64,000 nt of DNA from Halobacillus shinanisalinarum (lineage in GTDB: Bacteria > Bacillota > Bacilli > Bacillales > Halobacillaceae), in contig NZ_CP095074.1 of NCBI RefSeq assembly GCF_022919835.1, positions 1,364,001-1,428,000 of the forward strand. The letters are read 5' to 3'. Position 1 is the stretch's first letter, and every line of letters begins with the position of its first letter. This document shows positions 50,981 to 59,564 of the stretch, in pieces. A program made the translations under genes and the position numbers. The notes under the pieces are model-generated. The model searched no databases. It was not told the origin of the DNA and saw nothing but the letters and a program-made list of their open reading frames with translations.

Positions 50981-53639
50981 ATTTGTCTATACATTCGATG
51001 AAGGAGGCAGCGGAAAAAAGGAGCTTTTAGGAGGTAAAGGAGCTAACCTGGCGGAAATGACCCGCATTGGTTTACCTGTTCCTTACGGGTTTACGATTTC
51101 AACAGAGGCCTGTAATTCCTATTATGATGCTGGTGAATCGATCCCTGCGGAGATTGAATTCCAAGTAGTAGAAGCCCTTCAAATCCTTGAAGAAAAAACA
51201 GGAAAAAAACTTGGAGATCCCGCAGATCCCCTGCTTGTTTCCGTTCGTTCCGGTGCCGTTCATTCGATGCCAGGAATGATGGATACCGTTTTAAACCTTG
51301 GGATGAATGATGAAACAGTGGAAGGATTGGCAACTCTTACAGAAAATCCACGTTTTGCCTATGATTCTTACCGCCGATTCATTCAAATGTTTAGTGACGT
51401 TGTCCTTGATGTTGATAACTTTTACTTTGAGCAATTTTTAGAAGAAATTAGAGAAGAAAAAGGATATGATTCAGATCCTGAAATGTCCGCAGAGGATTGG
51501 CAACAAGTGATTAAAGGATACAAAGGTATCGTCAAAAGACATGCGAAAAGGGATTTTCCTGAGGATCCGAAAGAACAATTATTCCTTTCCATTCGAGCTG
51601 TTTTTGATTCTTGGAATAATCAGCGAGCTATCGTGTACCGCCGCCTTCAAAAAATTCCCGGTCACCTTGGAACAGCCGTGAACATTCAAAGCATGGTCTT
51701 TGGGAATATGGGCAACGATTCCGGTACGGGGGTTGCCTTTACGCGTAACCCATCTACAGGTGAATCGAAGCTTTATGGGGAATATTTGATAAATGCACAA
51801 GGCGAGGATGTGGTTGCAGGCATTCGTACCCCTCAACCGATTGCTACCCTCCAAGATGAAATGCCGGAAGTCTACCAACAGTTTGTTGAAACTAGCAATC
51901 TACTAGAAGAGCATTATCAAGACATGCAGGACATTGAATTCACAGTAGAGCGTGGGGAATTATTTATTCTTCAAACACGGACAGGTAAAAGAACAGCGCA
52001 AGCAGCAATTACCATCGCCGTTGACTTAGCGGAAGAAAACATCATTAGTAAAAAAGAAGCCCTTCTGCGTGTCGACCCTGACCAGCTTAATCAACTGCTC
52101 CATCATCGAATTGATGATTCCTATCAACGGAAGCAGTTAGCCAAAGGATTGCCAGCCTCTCCCGGAGCAGCAACAGGCCAGGCCGTATTTGATGCGGATG
52201 AAGCCGAACGATTAGCGAACGATGGCAAAAAGGTGATTCTTGTTCGTCCAGAAACCACCCCTGACGATATCCATGGGATTGTTGCTTCCCAAGCAACGAT
52301 CACTAGCCGCGGCGGAATGACAAGCCATGCGGCTGTAGTTGCCAGAGGCATGGGCAAGGCTTGTATTTGTGGCTGTGAAGCCTTATATATTGATGTAAAA
52401 GGAAAGCAGTTTACAGTAGGAGATGTCATCGTGAACGAGGGCGATCGAATTACCATTGATGGTTCAACGGGTGACATCATGTTAGGTGAAGTACCTATGA
52501 TCGAGCCGCAGCTTTCGGAGGAGTTTCAATTATTACTTACCTGGGCAGATGAGAAGAGAAAACTTGGCGTAAGGGCCAATGCTGACAACTCGAAGGATGC
52601 CGCAAAAGCTATTGAATTCGGGGCTGGCGGAATCGGATTGTGCCGGACAGAACATATGTTTATGGATGTAGACCGAATCCCACTTGTTCAGGATATGATC
52701 CTTGCTGAAACATACGAAGAGCGAGAGAAAGCTCTCACAAAACTACTACCCCTGCAGCAAGAAGATTTTGAAGGAATCTTTGAAACGATGCAAGGACACC
52801 CTATTACGATTCGTCTACTAGATCCCCCTCTTCATGAGTTTTTGCCTGATAAGGAAGAACTGCTCGTCGATGTGACAAAGCTACAAATCTTAGATCCAAA
52901 GTCTAAGGAATTAAAGGAAAAGGAAGACCTTTTAAGAAAAGTTCGTCTATTAGATGAATCGAATCCAATGCTTGGGCACCGTGGCTGCCGACTGGGAATG
53001 ATTTATCCTGAAATTTACCTCATGCAGGCAAAAGCCATCTTCTACGCAATTTCCAAAATGGTGGAAAAAGGAATGGATGTAAAACCGGAAATTATGATTC
53101 CGTTGGTTGGCCATGTCAATGAGTTGAAGGAAATGCGCCAATTGGTCCTCAACGTTGGGGAGCAAATTAAGGAAGAGAAAGGCCAGGATTACAATTATCT
53201 CGTTGGTACGATGGTTGAAGTTCCACGCGCGGCGCTCACTGCGGACCAAATTGCTCAAGAGGCAGACTTTTTCTCCTTTGGAACCAATGACTTAACTCAA
53301 ACGACCTTTGGATATAGTCGTGATGACGCAGAGGGTAAGTTCCTGCAAACCTATATTGACAACAAAGTGCTATTAGAAAACCCATTCGCTTCCCTTGATC
53401 AGGAAGGTGTCGGCAAGCTTGTAGAAACTGGTGTCAAACTTGGAAGAGCAACAAAGCCTGGGTTAAAAACAGGAATTTGCGGGGAACATGGAGGAGAAAA
53501 ACAGTCGATACAATTCTGTCATGATGTAGGGTTGGATTACGTAAGCTGCTCCCCCTTCCGCGTCCCCCTTGCCCGTCTTGCAGCGGCACAAGCCACTATT
53601 AGACATGAACAAAAACAGGGTGTGAAAGAGCTTATATAG
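50973..53639 (+). CDS. ppdK: pyruvate, phosphate dikinase
   Basis: An 888-residue enzyme interconverting pyruvate + ATP + Pi and phosphoenolpyruvate + AMP + PPi. Domains in order: N-terminal ATP-grasp nucleotide domain (about 1-340), central phosphohistidine domain with SRGGMTSHAAVVARGMG (His452) and regulatory threonine in the same loop, and a C-terminal TIM barrel with catalytic Cys836 in GICGEHGGE. Full family length. It lies in one operon with its regulatory protein, giving a controlled gluconeogenic route to PEP, useful because many neighbouring pathways yield pyruvate. Confidence 0.95.
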   Translation: MNKFVYTFDEGGSGKKELLGGKGANLAEMTRIGLPVPYGFTISTEACNSYYDAGESIPAEIEFQVVEALQILEEKTGKKLGDPADPLLVSVRSGAVHSMPGMMDTVLNLGMNDETVEGLATLTENPRFAYDSYRRFIQMFSDVVLDVDNFYFEQFLEEIREEKGYDSDPEMSAEDWQQVIKGYKGIVKRHAKRDFPEDPKEQLFLSIRAVFDSWNNQRAIVYRRLQKIPGHLGTAVNIQSMVFGNMGNDSGTGVAFTRNPSTGESKLYGEYLINAQGEDVVAGIRTPQPIATLQDEMPEVYQQFVETSNLLEEHYQDMQDIEFTVERGELFILQTRTGKRTAQAAITIAVDLAEENIISKKEALLRVDPDQLNQLLHHRIDDSYQRKQLAKGLPASPGAATGQAVFDADEAERLANDGKKVILVRPETTPDDIHGIVASQATITSRGGMTSHAAVVARGMGKACICGCEALYIDVKGKQFTVGDVIVNEGDRITIDGSTGDIMLGEVPMIEPQLSEEFQLLLTWADEKRKLGVRANADNSKDAAKAIEFGAGGIGLCRTEHMFMDVDRIPLVQDMILAETYEEREKALTKLLPLQQEDFEGIFETMQGHPITIRLLDPPLHEFLPDKEELLVDVTKLQILDPKSKELKEKEDLLRKVRLLDESNPMLGHRGCRLGMIYPEIYLMQAKAIFYAISKMVEKGMDVKPEIMIPLVGHVNELKEMRQLVLNVGEQIKEEKGQDYNYLVGTMVEVPRAALTADQIAQEADFFSFGTNDLTQTTFGYSRDDAEGKFLQTYIDNKVLLENPFASLDQEGVGKLVETGVKLGRATKPGLKTGICGEHGGEKQSIQFCHDVGLDYVSCSPFRVPLARLAAAQATIRHEQKQGVKELI

Positions 53640-53662
53640 ATTAATAGGAAGGGGCTGTTCCA

Positions 53663-53692
53663 AAAAGGCAGGGGCAAGCCTCTTTTTTTTCA
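53663..53692 (+). terminator. short terminator after ppdK
   Basis: Stem AGGC/GCCT extended by A-T pairs, followed by TTTTTTTT, 25 bases after the ppdK stop. Confidence 0.5.
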
Positions 53693-53778
53693 AATACGCA
53701 TATACAGCTTTTAATCGTGCATATATCATTGCAAATCGTTCATACCTTTCTTGCCAAATGCTGCTTTCAAAGTAAAAG

Positions 53779-53815
53779 CTCTACATCGTTTAATAAACGG
53801 TGTAGAGGTTTTTTT
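53779..53815 (+). terminator. main terminator after ppdK
   Basis: A 13-bp stem CTCTACATCGTTT/AAACGGTGTAGAG with one G-T pair, three-base loop and TTTTTTT. It lies between convergent genes and may also serve the MBL gene. Confidence 0.85.
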
Positions 53816-53835
53816 AGCCGAATTTTTTAATACGT

Positions 53836-54810
53836 TTAAATTACTGGCGAGTAATGATAAATACCGTCTTTTATCGATTTATCAATTTTCCCTTGGATTT
53901 CTAAGTAATCAAGTTGGCCGATGATTTCTGACATAACTAATGAAAACTGTTGATCGTATGTAGAACCGTAATAACTTTGGGCGATTTCTTTTCCAGTTGA
54001 AGCGCCTTTTTCAATTAGAGAAATGATTTTATCTCCTTTTTGATCAATACGGTCCAGCCGTTTCTTAACTAAAGCCTGGGGATCGCGAATGACAGATCCA
54101 TGCCCGGAATAGATAAGTTGAACAGGTAAGGAAGCAATAGTCTTAAGTGACTCGACACTCTGGTGAAGTGTGGGCAGCCGTTCGCCACTTTCATTTGGCT
54201 CAACTAACGCATTACTGGAAATATGCTGAATGAGTACATCAGCTCCAAATAAAATCCCTTTTGTTTGTTCCCAAAGCCCTATTTGGTCAGGGGCGTGTCC
54301 CGGGAAGTGAAGAGCGTCTAACCCATTAAGGGGAGCTTCCTCAATCGGTAAAAGGTTTGCTTTTACAGCAAGATGACGATTCTTCTCTAAAGAACGTTTT
54401 AAATATTCGACCTGATCCTCTCCTCTATCTCTACAGTCAAATTTTCCGTATAAGGCCTCAAAAAACTGGATTCGCTCCCTTAAAAAGGTTTCCTCTCTTT
54501 GTAATCGAGGAAAGGCCTTTTTATGAGCGTAGACAGGGATATCATGTTGTTCAATTATGTGATTCACCAGCCCACAATGATCGATGTGGTGGTGACTGAG
54601 AACAATACCTGATATATCCTCAAGCTCGAATTGATTTTCTTTTAAAGTTTGCTTTAGAGCTTGCCAGTATGAATCCCCTGTCCAGCCCGCATCAAATAAT
54701 AGTAACTGGTCTTTAATTAAGAGAAGATAGAAGTTCACCGTTTTTAAACTACCCTGAGTAGGGACTGAGATTGGATAGAATTTTAAAGGAGTCGTTTGAG
54801 ATTCAATCAT
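53836..54810 (-). CDS. MBL-fold metallohydrolase
   Basis: A 324-residue metallo-beta-lactamase-fold protein with the binuclear metal motif SHHHIDHCG (His73, His75, Asp77, His78), later histidines in LHFPGHAPDQIGLW and YSGHGSVIRDP, and a C-terminal winged-helix-like region (about 235-320) typical of the lactamase_B2-like glyoxalase-II-related group. It is cytoplasmic and monocistronic. The substrate is not predictable; thioester or phosphate-ester hydrolysis is possible. Confidence 0.85.
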   Translation of the reverse strand: MIESQTTPLKFYPISVPTQGSLKTVNFYLLLIKDQLLLFDAGWTGDSYWQALKQTLKENQFELEDISGIVLSHHHIDHCGLVNHIIEQHDIPVYAHKKAFPRLQREETFLRERIQFFEALYGKFDCRDRGEDQVEYLKRSLEKNRHLAVKANLLPIEEAPLNGLDALHFPGHAPDQIGLWEQTKGILFGADVLIQHISSNALVEPNESGERLPTLHQSVESLKTIASLPVQLIYSGHGSVIRDPQALVKKRLDRIDQKGDKIISLIEKGASTGKEIAQSYYGSTYDQQFSLVMSEIIGQLDYLEIQGKIDKSIKDGIYHYSPVI

Positions 54811-55293
54811 GTATGTCCACGCACCTTTTTCAATAGAGTTGTGTTAAGTTCGCAGAGGGATTTTGATAGAATTATACCTCATTTAATACACACATTCCAT
54901 TTTAATCCATTCTCTACGATAAGAAAATATTACTCGAGATGCCGCGGAGGGTAAGTTCTTGCAAAACTATATTGATAATAGTCGAAGAAATAAGTTAAAA
55001 ATATTGGCTCTTCTTATTCAAAGAAAGCGTCTCAAGCTGACATTTCCAAAGCATATACTCAGGGTTTTCTGGGATCAGGTACCTTGCGATATAAAAAATG
55101 TATTCATCGCACTACTTATCAAAACCTCTTTTCTTTATTAATTATCTCAACGCGATACAATTTATCAATAGAGCATTCACATTGCTCCTATGTGCAGCAA
55201 TATCCATTCTAATATCTCCACTCACTGTCCAACATCAGAAGGGGTAATAGGTTTTTTTAGAAGTACAGCCTTTAAAAAAATTACATCTTACCT
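54811..55293. other. gene-free stretch containing a ppdK relic
   Basis: About 480 bases with no intact gene. The only recognisable part is the short ppdK fragment at 54935-54979, listed separately. The rest is AT-rich and unassigned. Confidence 0.5.
54935..54979 (+). pseudogene. fragment of a second ppdK gene
   Basis: Fifteen codons reading RDAAEGKFLQNYIDN, matching RDDAEGKFLQTYIDN of the intact PPDK (encoded near 53323-53367) at 13 of 15 positions, with silent third-base changes. No further similarity was seen on either side. It is best read as the last remnant of an old ppdK duplication or a recombination scar. Confidence 0.6.
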
Positions 55294-56170
55294 GAACCAA
55301 TTTCATAATTGCTCTTTTTAAAACGCCAAAGACTGGCAGAATATAAGGGTCTTTTCCGAAAAGGTTCAAAATGGATTCTTATCCAGCCAAATTTTAGTTT
55401 CCGTTTTATAAAGAAGTTTGATCACTTTCTATCCATGTTGCTTCACATCGCCCCCTTATCCTGGAGACTCAGCTCCGAGACACTTAGGTCCGTTACGGTA
55501 TGAGGGCTCGGGTGGCTGGGAAACGACTCGCTTTCCTGCGGCCCCACAGGACGTGGGGTCGTTCGACGTTGGCACAGGACGTGCCGAACTTAGTCGAACT
55601 TCCTCTAAACAGCAAGCCTCCTCAGGCGAAGCCTGAGGAGGCTTGCCTCGCTCCTTCTCCCGCGGGAGTCTCGCCGTTTCTCCAGCCACCCCACCTGTTT
55701 TGTGTGAACGGAGCCATTCGTATTCCGAATGAGTCTCCCATGTTCAGAGGGCTTCATCCATCATGATGTGGCATAATAACCGCGTCACAGAGAGATTTTC
55801 AGCTCTCTGATAGGAAGTTCTTCTGTCGTTTTGGGTGACTTATGAACCTGGAGTGTTTCCGTTCTTCTCACAAACACAAGGAGGCCCGGGGGATTGCGAG
55901 ACTCCTGTGGGATAAACATGACAGGTGAGACCCCGGAGGAAAGAGTCCGAGGAGGCTCAGCGCATGCCCATGGAAAGCGAGTGATTTCCCGGGCCTCCTT
56001 CTCCATCCAAGGAAACGGAAACCTATCTCGAGATTGAGCCTTCCAGATCACTGCCCTTACCTAATAAAAATGATTTCAAATTTCCTACTTGACTAGATTT
56101 GGGGAGGTACTTCCTTTTTTAGGTTTTGAATCCCCTGGGGCACAAAGGATTTAATTTATGAAATTCATTC
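55294..56170. repeat. terminal-inverted-repeat element, long copy D with structured interior
   Basis: An 877-base non-coding element with imperfect 15-base ends, GAACCAATTTCATAA (55294-55308) and TTATGAAATTCATTC (56156-56170). Its outer parts match the 404-base element at 31284-31687 in inverted orientation. The interior holds two GC-rich blocks in opposite orientation (about 55455-55690 and 55860-56000) of the Bacillaceae type containing GCGGGAGTCTCG and GAGACCCCGGAGG. It includes a perfect 16-bp hairpin at 55612-55646 and two hairpins with AGGAC loops at 55542-55585. Open frames across it are incidental. Confidence 0.75.
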
Positions 56171-56176
56171 AGCTGA

Positions 56177-56869
56177 CTAAACATTAAAAGCCCACACTAC
56201 AATGGGCCCAAACGCCGATCCAAGTACAGCACATAATGTCATGGAAACAGAACTCATCGAAACTGATAATTCACCGTACTCTAATGCTTTTGAAGTACCG
56301 AGGGCGTGAGAAGCACTTCCAAACGCAATTCCCTTTCCAAGCGAGCTATTGATGCGCACCCACCTTAAAATCATTGGTCCAAGAATGACACCAGAAAAAC
56401 CAGCAATCATGACAAATACCACGGTTAAGGAAGGTACCCCTCCTATACCTGTTGCAATTTGAATTGCTACAGGTGTAGTGATTGATTTTGGAATGATCGA
56501 AAGAATCAAGTCACGGTCAAATCCAAAGACTTCCGCAAATAAAAGTCCGCTTATCATTCCAGAAAACAACCCAATAAACACACCACAGATAATTGGGAAA
56601 ATATACTCAATTAAAATATGACGATTCTTATACAGCGGATACGCTAAGGCAACAATGGCAGGTCCTAGTAATGAATTTATCCACTGACCGCCAACCATAT
56701 AATCTTCATAAGAGATGTGAAACATGAAGAGAAGCAGGATAATAAGAACCGTTGTCGTTAGGACCGGAATTAATATTGGGTAAGTAAAACGCAAGTATAA
56801 CTTGGTCATCGCTAAATAAGCAGCAACAGTTACCAAAATTATAATGATTGCGATAAGGGGTTGGTACAC
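56177..56869 (-). CDS. lrgB: LrgB/CidB family membrane protein
   Basis: A 230-residue protein with about six or seven helices and the family motifs SIIPKSITTPVAI and GIAFGSASHALGTSKA. LrgB/CidB proteins work with the holin-like LrgA/CidA partner and have been linked to murein hydrolase control and to pyruvate transport. The start is GTG, with AAAGGAG eight bases before. It overlaps the lrgA gene by 31 bases. Confidence 0.9.
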   Translation of the reverse strand: MYQPLIAIIIILVTVAAYLAMTKLYLRFTYPILIPVLTTTVLIILLLFMFHISYEDYMVGGQWINSLLGPAIVALAYPLYKNRHILIEYIFPIICGVFIGLFSGMISGLLFAEVFGFDRDLILSIIPKSITTPVAIQIATGIGGVPSLTVVFVMIAGFSGVILGPMILRWVRINSSLGKGIAFGSASHALGTSKALEYGELSVSMSSVSMTLCAVLGSAFGPIVVWAFNV

Positions 56870-57246
56870 TTCTTTTTCTCCTTTCGCATTGTTGCTTTCT
56901 GTTCTAAAAATTGACTGGTGATTCCTGCAGCTATCATGGTCACAATTGTACTCATCACTACAACCAAAAATAAGATTGCCCCGCTACTCGAGATTAGCGA
57001 TGGATACTTCATAATCCCTACCATAGCTGGAATATATAATAAAGGTAAAAAAGACAATAAAAAACTTGCTCCATCTTCAATTATTTTAAGCGGAACGATT
57101 TTGTATAATAAACAAATAAGCAATAAAATTAAGCCAATAATACTTCCTGGGATTGGGATGTGAAAGATATTATGAACAGCATCTCCAATCATTGAAAAAA
57201 CATATAAAATGCCGATTTGTAAAATAATTCGTATTCCTCTCATCAC
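56839..57246 (-). CDS. lrgA: CidA/LrgA family holin-like protein
   Basis: A 135-residue protein with four helices and the family stretch IPIPGSIIGLILLLICLLY, followed by a basic C-terminal tail. The start is GTG at 57246 or the adjacent ATG at 57243. Whether the pair is LrgAB or CidAB cannot be told without its regulator; no LytTR or LysR gene is adjacent. Confidence 0.87.
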   Translation of the reverse strand: MMRGIRIILQIGILYVFSMIGDAVHNIFHIPIPGSIIGLILLLICLLYKIVPLKIIEDGASFLLSFLPLLYIPAMVGIMKYPSLISSSGAILFLVVVMSTIVTMIAAGITSQFLEQKATMRKEKKKCTNPLSQSL

Positions 57247-57430
57247 CCTATGTTGTTCCTTCCCTTAGGCTCTTTTCTAAGAATTTGTTGCTTCTTAAAT
57301 TTAAAAGACATTGTTTAAGCAAGGTTATTTCTAGTCCTATCTATGACTCTGATCATAAGTAATAGGAACGAAGTGCTTACTATGTTTTAAAAATAGCCAC
57401 AAATTTTGAGAAAGCAGCCTTCCATTAAAA
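57247..57430. other. intergenic stretch upstream of lrgA
   Basis: About 180 AT-rich bases. No gene or clear promoter was recognised. It ends at the second MITE-like copy. Confidence 0.4.
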
Positions 57431-57613
57431 GTGTGTGTTCAAAAAGTTGACGAATGAGAACGTCGACACGAGCACGTTCCTTGTGCGTCTCAAGAAGGTC
57501 GAGGCGCGACAGTTTTGAGGACCACAGCGTATGACTTCCCTACGTGAGGGCCGGGAAAACCGAGCAACGAAGACCTTCGCCGCTGATCATTTGGTGACTT
57601 TTTGAACATCCTC
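57431..57613. repeat. MITE-like repeat, copy B
   Basis: About 183 bases starting GTGTGTGTTCAAAAAG and ending CTTTTTGAACATCCTC, same orientation as copy A at 4786-4988. It lacks copy A's internal 30-base insertion but has about ten extra bases in its second half. The terminal inverted repeats GTTCAAAAAG/CTTTTTGAAC are identical in both copies. Confidence 0.75.
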
Positions 57614-57689
57614 ATTAAGAACAACTTGTCTCCTTCCTTTTGTTAAACACAATGTTAACAGATATTCCCTTTACTTTTCATTCATTTAA

Positions 57690-57739
57690 TTGTACGATAC
57701 AACTATATACTTGCATTATACAAACAAATGACGATTTGT
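57690..57739 (+). promoter_or_regulatory. possible MarR operator region
   Basis: Two inverted repeats, TTGTA-CGA-TACAA (57690-57702) and ACAAAT-GACG-ATTTGT (57724-57739), 40-90 bases before the MarR gene, as expected for autoregulation. The TATACA between them could be a -10 box. Confidence 0.45.
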
Positions 57740-57779
57740 CAACGAACAGTTAAAGTATATCTAAGCTAGGGGAAGTATT

Positions 57780-58238
57780 TTGCAAAGAGGAAATGATAAA
57801 ACAACTGAAATGATTGAATATGAACTAACGACTTTTATTCGACGAGCTGTTTACGTAGATAACTCAGAAAATAAAATTGGGGAATTAGAGAGACCCGTCT
57901 ATTTATTGTTAAGGCAGCTAGATGAATTTGGCCCTGCTCGCGTGAAAACATTGGCAGACTCATTTAAATTAGATATTTCAACTCTTTCTAGACAAGCCTC
58001 TGCTATAGAAGCAAAAGGTCTAATCTTCCGTTGTTCAGATCCCTCAGATGGAAGAGTTAGTTTGTTTAAAATCTCGGAACTAGGCAGGCAAAAATTAATA
58101 GCTGACAAAAAAATGAGGCTCGAGCGCTATCATAACATGTTAAAGGACTGGTCAAGTGATGAAAAAAAATTATTTGGCGAATTGCTAACACGTTTGAATG
58201 AAGTATTTATTGAGCGTCAGGATGAAACGGATTCATAA
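57780..58238 (+). CDS. MarR family transcriptional regulator
   Basis: A 152-residue winged-helix regulator. The DNA-recognition segment is ARVKTLADSFKLDISTLSRQASAIEAKGLI and the wing contains SDPSDGRVSLFKISELG, the MarR family DxRxxxxxLT-like motif. The start is TTG, with AGGGGAAG upstream. There is no co-directional target in the immediate neighbourhood, so its regulon is unknown. Confidence 0.87.
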   Translation: MQRGNDKTTEMIEYELTTFIRRAVYVDNSENKIGELERPVYLLLRQLDEFGPARVKTLADSFKLDISTLSRQASAIEAKGLIFRCSDPSDGRVSLFKISELGRQKLIADKKMRLERYHNMLKDWSSDEKKLFGELLTRLNEVFIERQDETDS

Positions 58239-58293
58239 CGATAAGGTTTTTGAAAGATAAACAGCCTAATCCCCTTTCAATGTCTAGGGTTAT

Positions 58294-58401
58294 CTACTTC
58301 GATAAATCAAGCCTGATGGTATCTTCTATAAAGGTTTCTCCTTTTTCATTTTCCCTTATAAAATTGTCGTGAGGATACATGCTACTGGGATTGTATTCCT
58401 T
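58294..58401 (-). pseudogene. possible 3' remnant of an unidentified gene
   Basis: A 35-codon open frame without start, reading NPSSMYPHDNFIRENEK and then GETFIEDTIRLDL before its stop. The residue pattern looks like a real protein C-terminus, but the family was not recognised. Confidence 0.3.
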
Positions 58402-58452
58402 CTAAAGGCCGCATTATGTCTATACACTTGTAATCAAACATTAAATAATTGT

Positions 58453-58480
58453 TTGATTTTTCAGTAAAATTAGGTATAAT
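58453..58480 (+). promoter_or_regulatory. promoter of the 52-residue ORF
   Basis: TTGATT and a consensus TATAAT with 16-base spacing, 32 bases before the start codon. Confidence 0.55.
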
Positions 58481-58511
58481 GAATTAAAAGCTATTAGGAG
58501 GTTTAATCCAC

Positions 58512-58670
58512 ATGGATAAGATAGAGCAAAGCTTAGTTGAGGACTTTCAGCGGAAACTAGATAGAGATTTAACCAAAGATGAGAGGGAGCTCATCAAGTG
58601 GATGACAGTAAAACATTACTGTGAATATGACAATGCCAAAGAAGAGGCTAAATCATCCAAGGTTGGTTAA
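58512..58670 (+). CDS. small uncharacterised protein, 52 residues
   Basis: Begins MDKIEQSLVEDFQRKLDRDL and is mainly charged helix with KHYCEYDNAKEEA near the end; no membrane segment. It has a consensus promoter and TAGGAGG ten bases before the ATG, which argue strongly for a real gene. The family was not recognised. Confidence 0.65.
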   Translation: MDKIEQSLVEDFQRKLDRDLTKDERELIKWMTVKHYCEYDNAKEEAKSSKVG

Positions 58671-58745
58671 ATGTTAGGTTTCAGTATGTAGCTGTATATT
58701 GTTAAACATGCTGTAGATGTACCTTTCTAGTAATAGCAAATATAC

Positions 58746-58904
58746 TCAGGAATCACAACTTGTTAAGCCCTCCATCTTTATACTTTTCTCTAAGTCTACC
58801 CTGCTAATTCCCATTGATTTTGCAACCTGACTAAATCCAATCATAGTAGCTACCCCAAAAGCATTCCTTTGAAAATTGGTCCTAAAATGAGGTTGCTTTT
58901 TTTA
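58746..58904 (-). pseudogene. relic coding stretch downstream of the Rossmann protein gene
   Basis: An open stretch with no start codon, reading FQRNAFGVATMIGFSQVAK followed by SMGISRVDLEKSIKMEG and a stop. It follows the preceding gene's stop in the same frame. It may be the tail of a truncated neighbouring gene; no family was recognised. Confidence 0.3.
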
Positions 58905-59459
58905 CTAATCTGGTCGCCTTTCATAGGGATAAAGCCTTCCTATTATGGACTCAGAATTATCTTCTTGAACACTCTTAATTACACCTTCTACAATTTCGTC
59001 ATTCGTTAACCACCTGGATTGGTTTCCTTCTATAATAAAGCCTAAATAAATACTGCTATGTGTACAATTTGACGGAACATGTAAGTTGTCATCATTGAAA
59101 TACCTTCTACTCCCTTTTACCTGGTACAGCTTCCAATCATTATTCTGTTCAGAAACGATCCTATTTACAATCTCTAATGATTGAAGAGAAGGTGTCCAGC
59201 TTACTACTAATGAAATAGCACCGTTTTGCCGAATGCTTTTTCTAACCTGTTCTTCTAATAATGAATGATTGTGGTAGTCCACGATTAAATTGTGGAATAA
59301 GTAAGGATCAGCCGCTTTCTCAACTAAATGGCAGTGTTTTTGTTTACTTCTTCCTATTACAGAAACCTTATAATCTATTTCCGTTAGCCAAAGAGACACA
59401 CCTGCCAACATACCTGTTCCACCTATGATAAGTGCATGTTTTTGAGTCAGTATAACCAC
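58905..59459 (-). CDS. short Rossmann-fold (SDR-like) protein
   Basis: A 184-residue protein opening with the dinucleotide motif ALIIGGTGMLAGVSLWL and a basic second strand VSVIGRSKQK, as in NADP-binding SDRs. The catalytic YxxxK of classical SDRs is absent, so it is probably an atypical or non-catalytic relative, as found in short 'SDR family' proteins of Bacillus. The start is uncertain: the GTG at 59459 lies inside GAGGTGG, and no ATG is available downstream at good spacing. It is about 105 bases downstream of cobT. Confidence 0.65.
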   Translation of the reverse strand: MVILTQKHALIIGGTGMLAGVSLWLTEIDYKVSVIGRSKQKHCHLVEKAADPYLFHNLIVDYHNHSLLEEQVRKSIRQNGAISLVVSWTPSLQSLEIVNRIVSEQNNDWKLYQVKGSRRYFNDDNLHVPSNCTHSSIYLGFIIEGNQSRWLTNDEIVEGVIKSVQEDNSESIIGRLYPYERRPD

Positions 59460-59564
59460 CTCATTACAAATTTCTATACGTATTCTGACATGAACCTCCT
59501 ACCTACTAACCAAGCCTACACTCTCATGAGTCCCTGAACCTTTTAGAACCAACCATTTTACGTG

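Noticed and set aside
55456..55766. Overlapping frames within the 877-base repeat
   Set aside because: They result from the high GC content and inverted repeats, with no start signals or conservation between copies.
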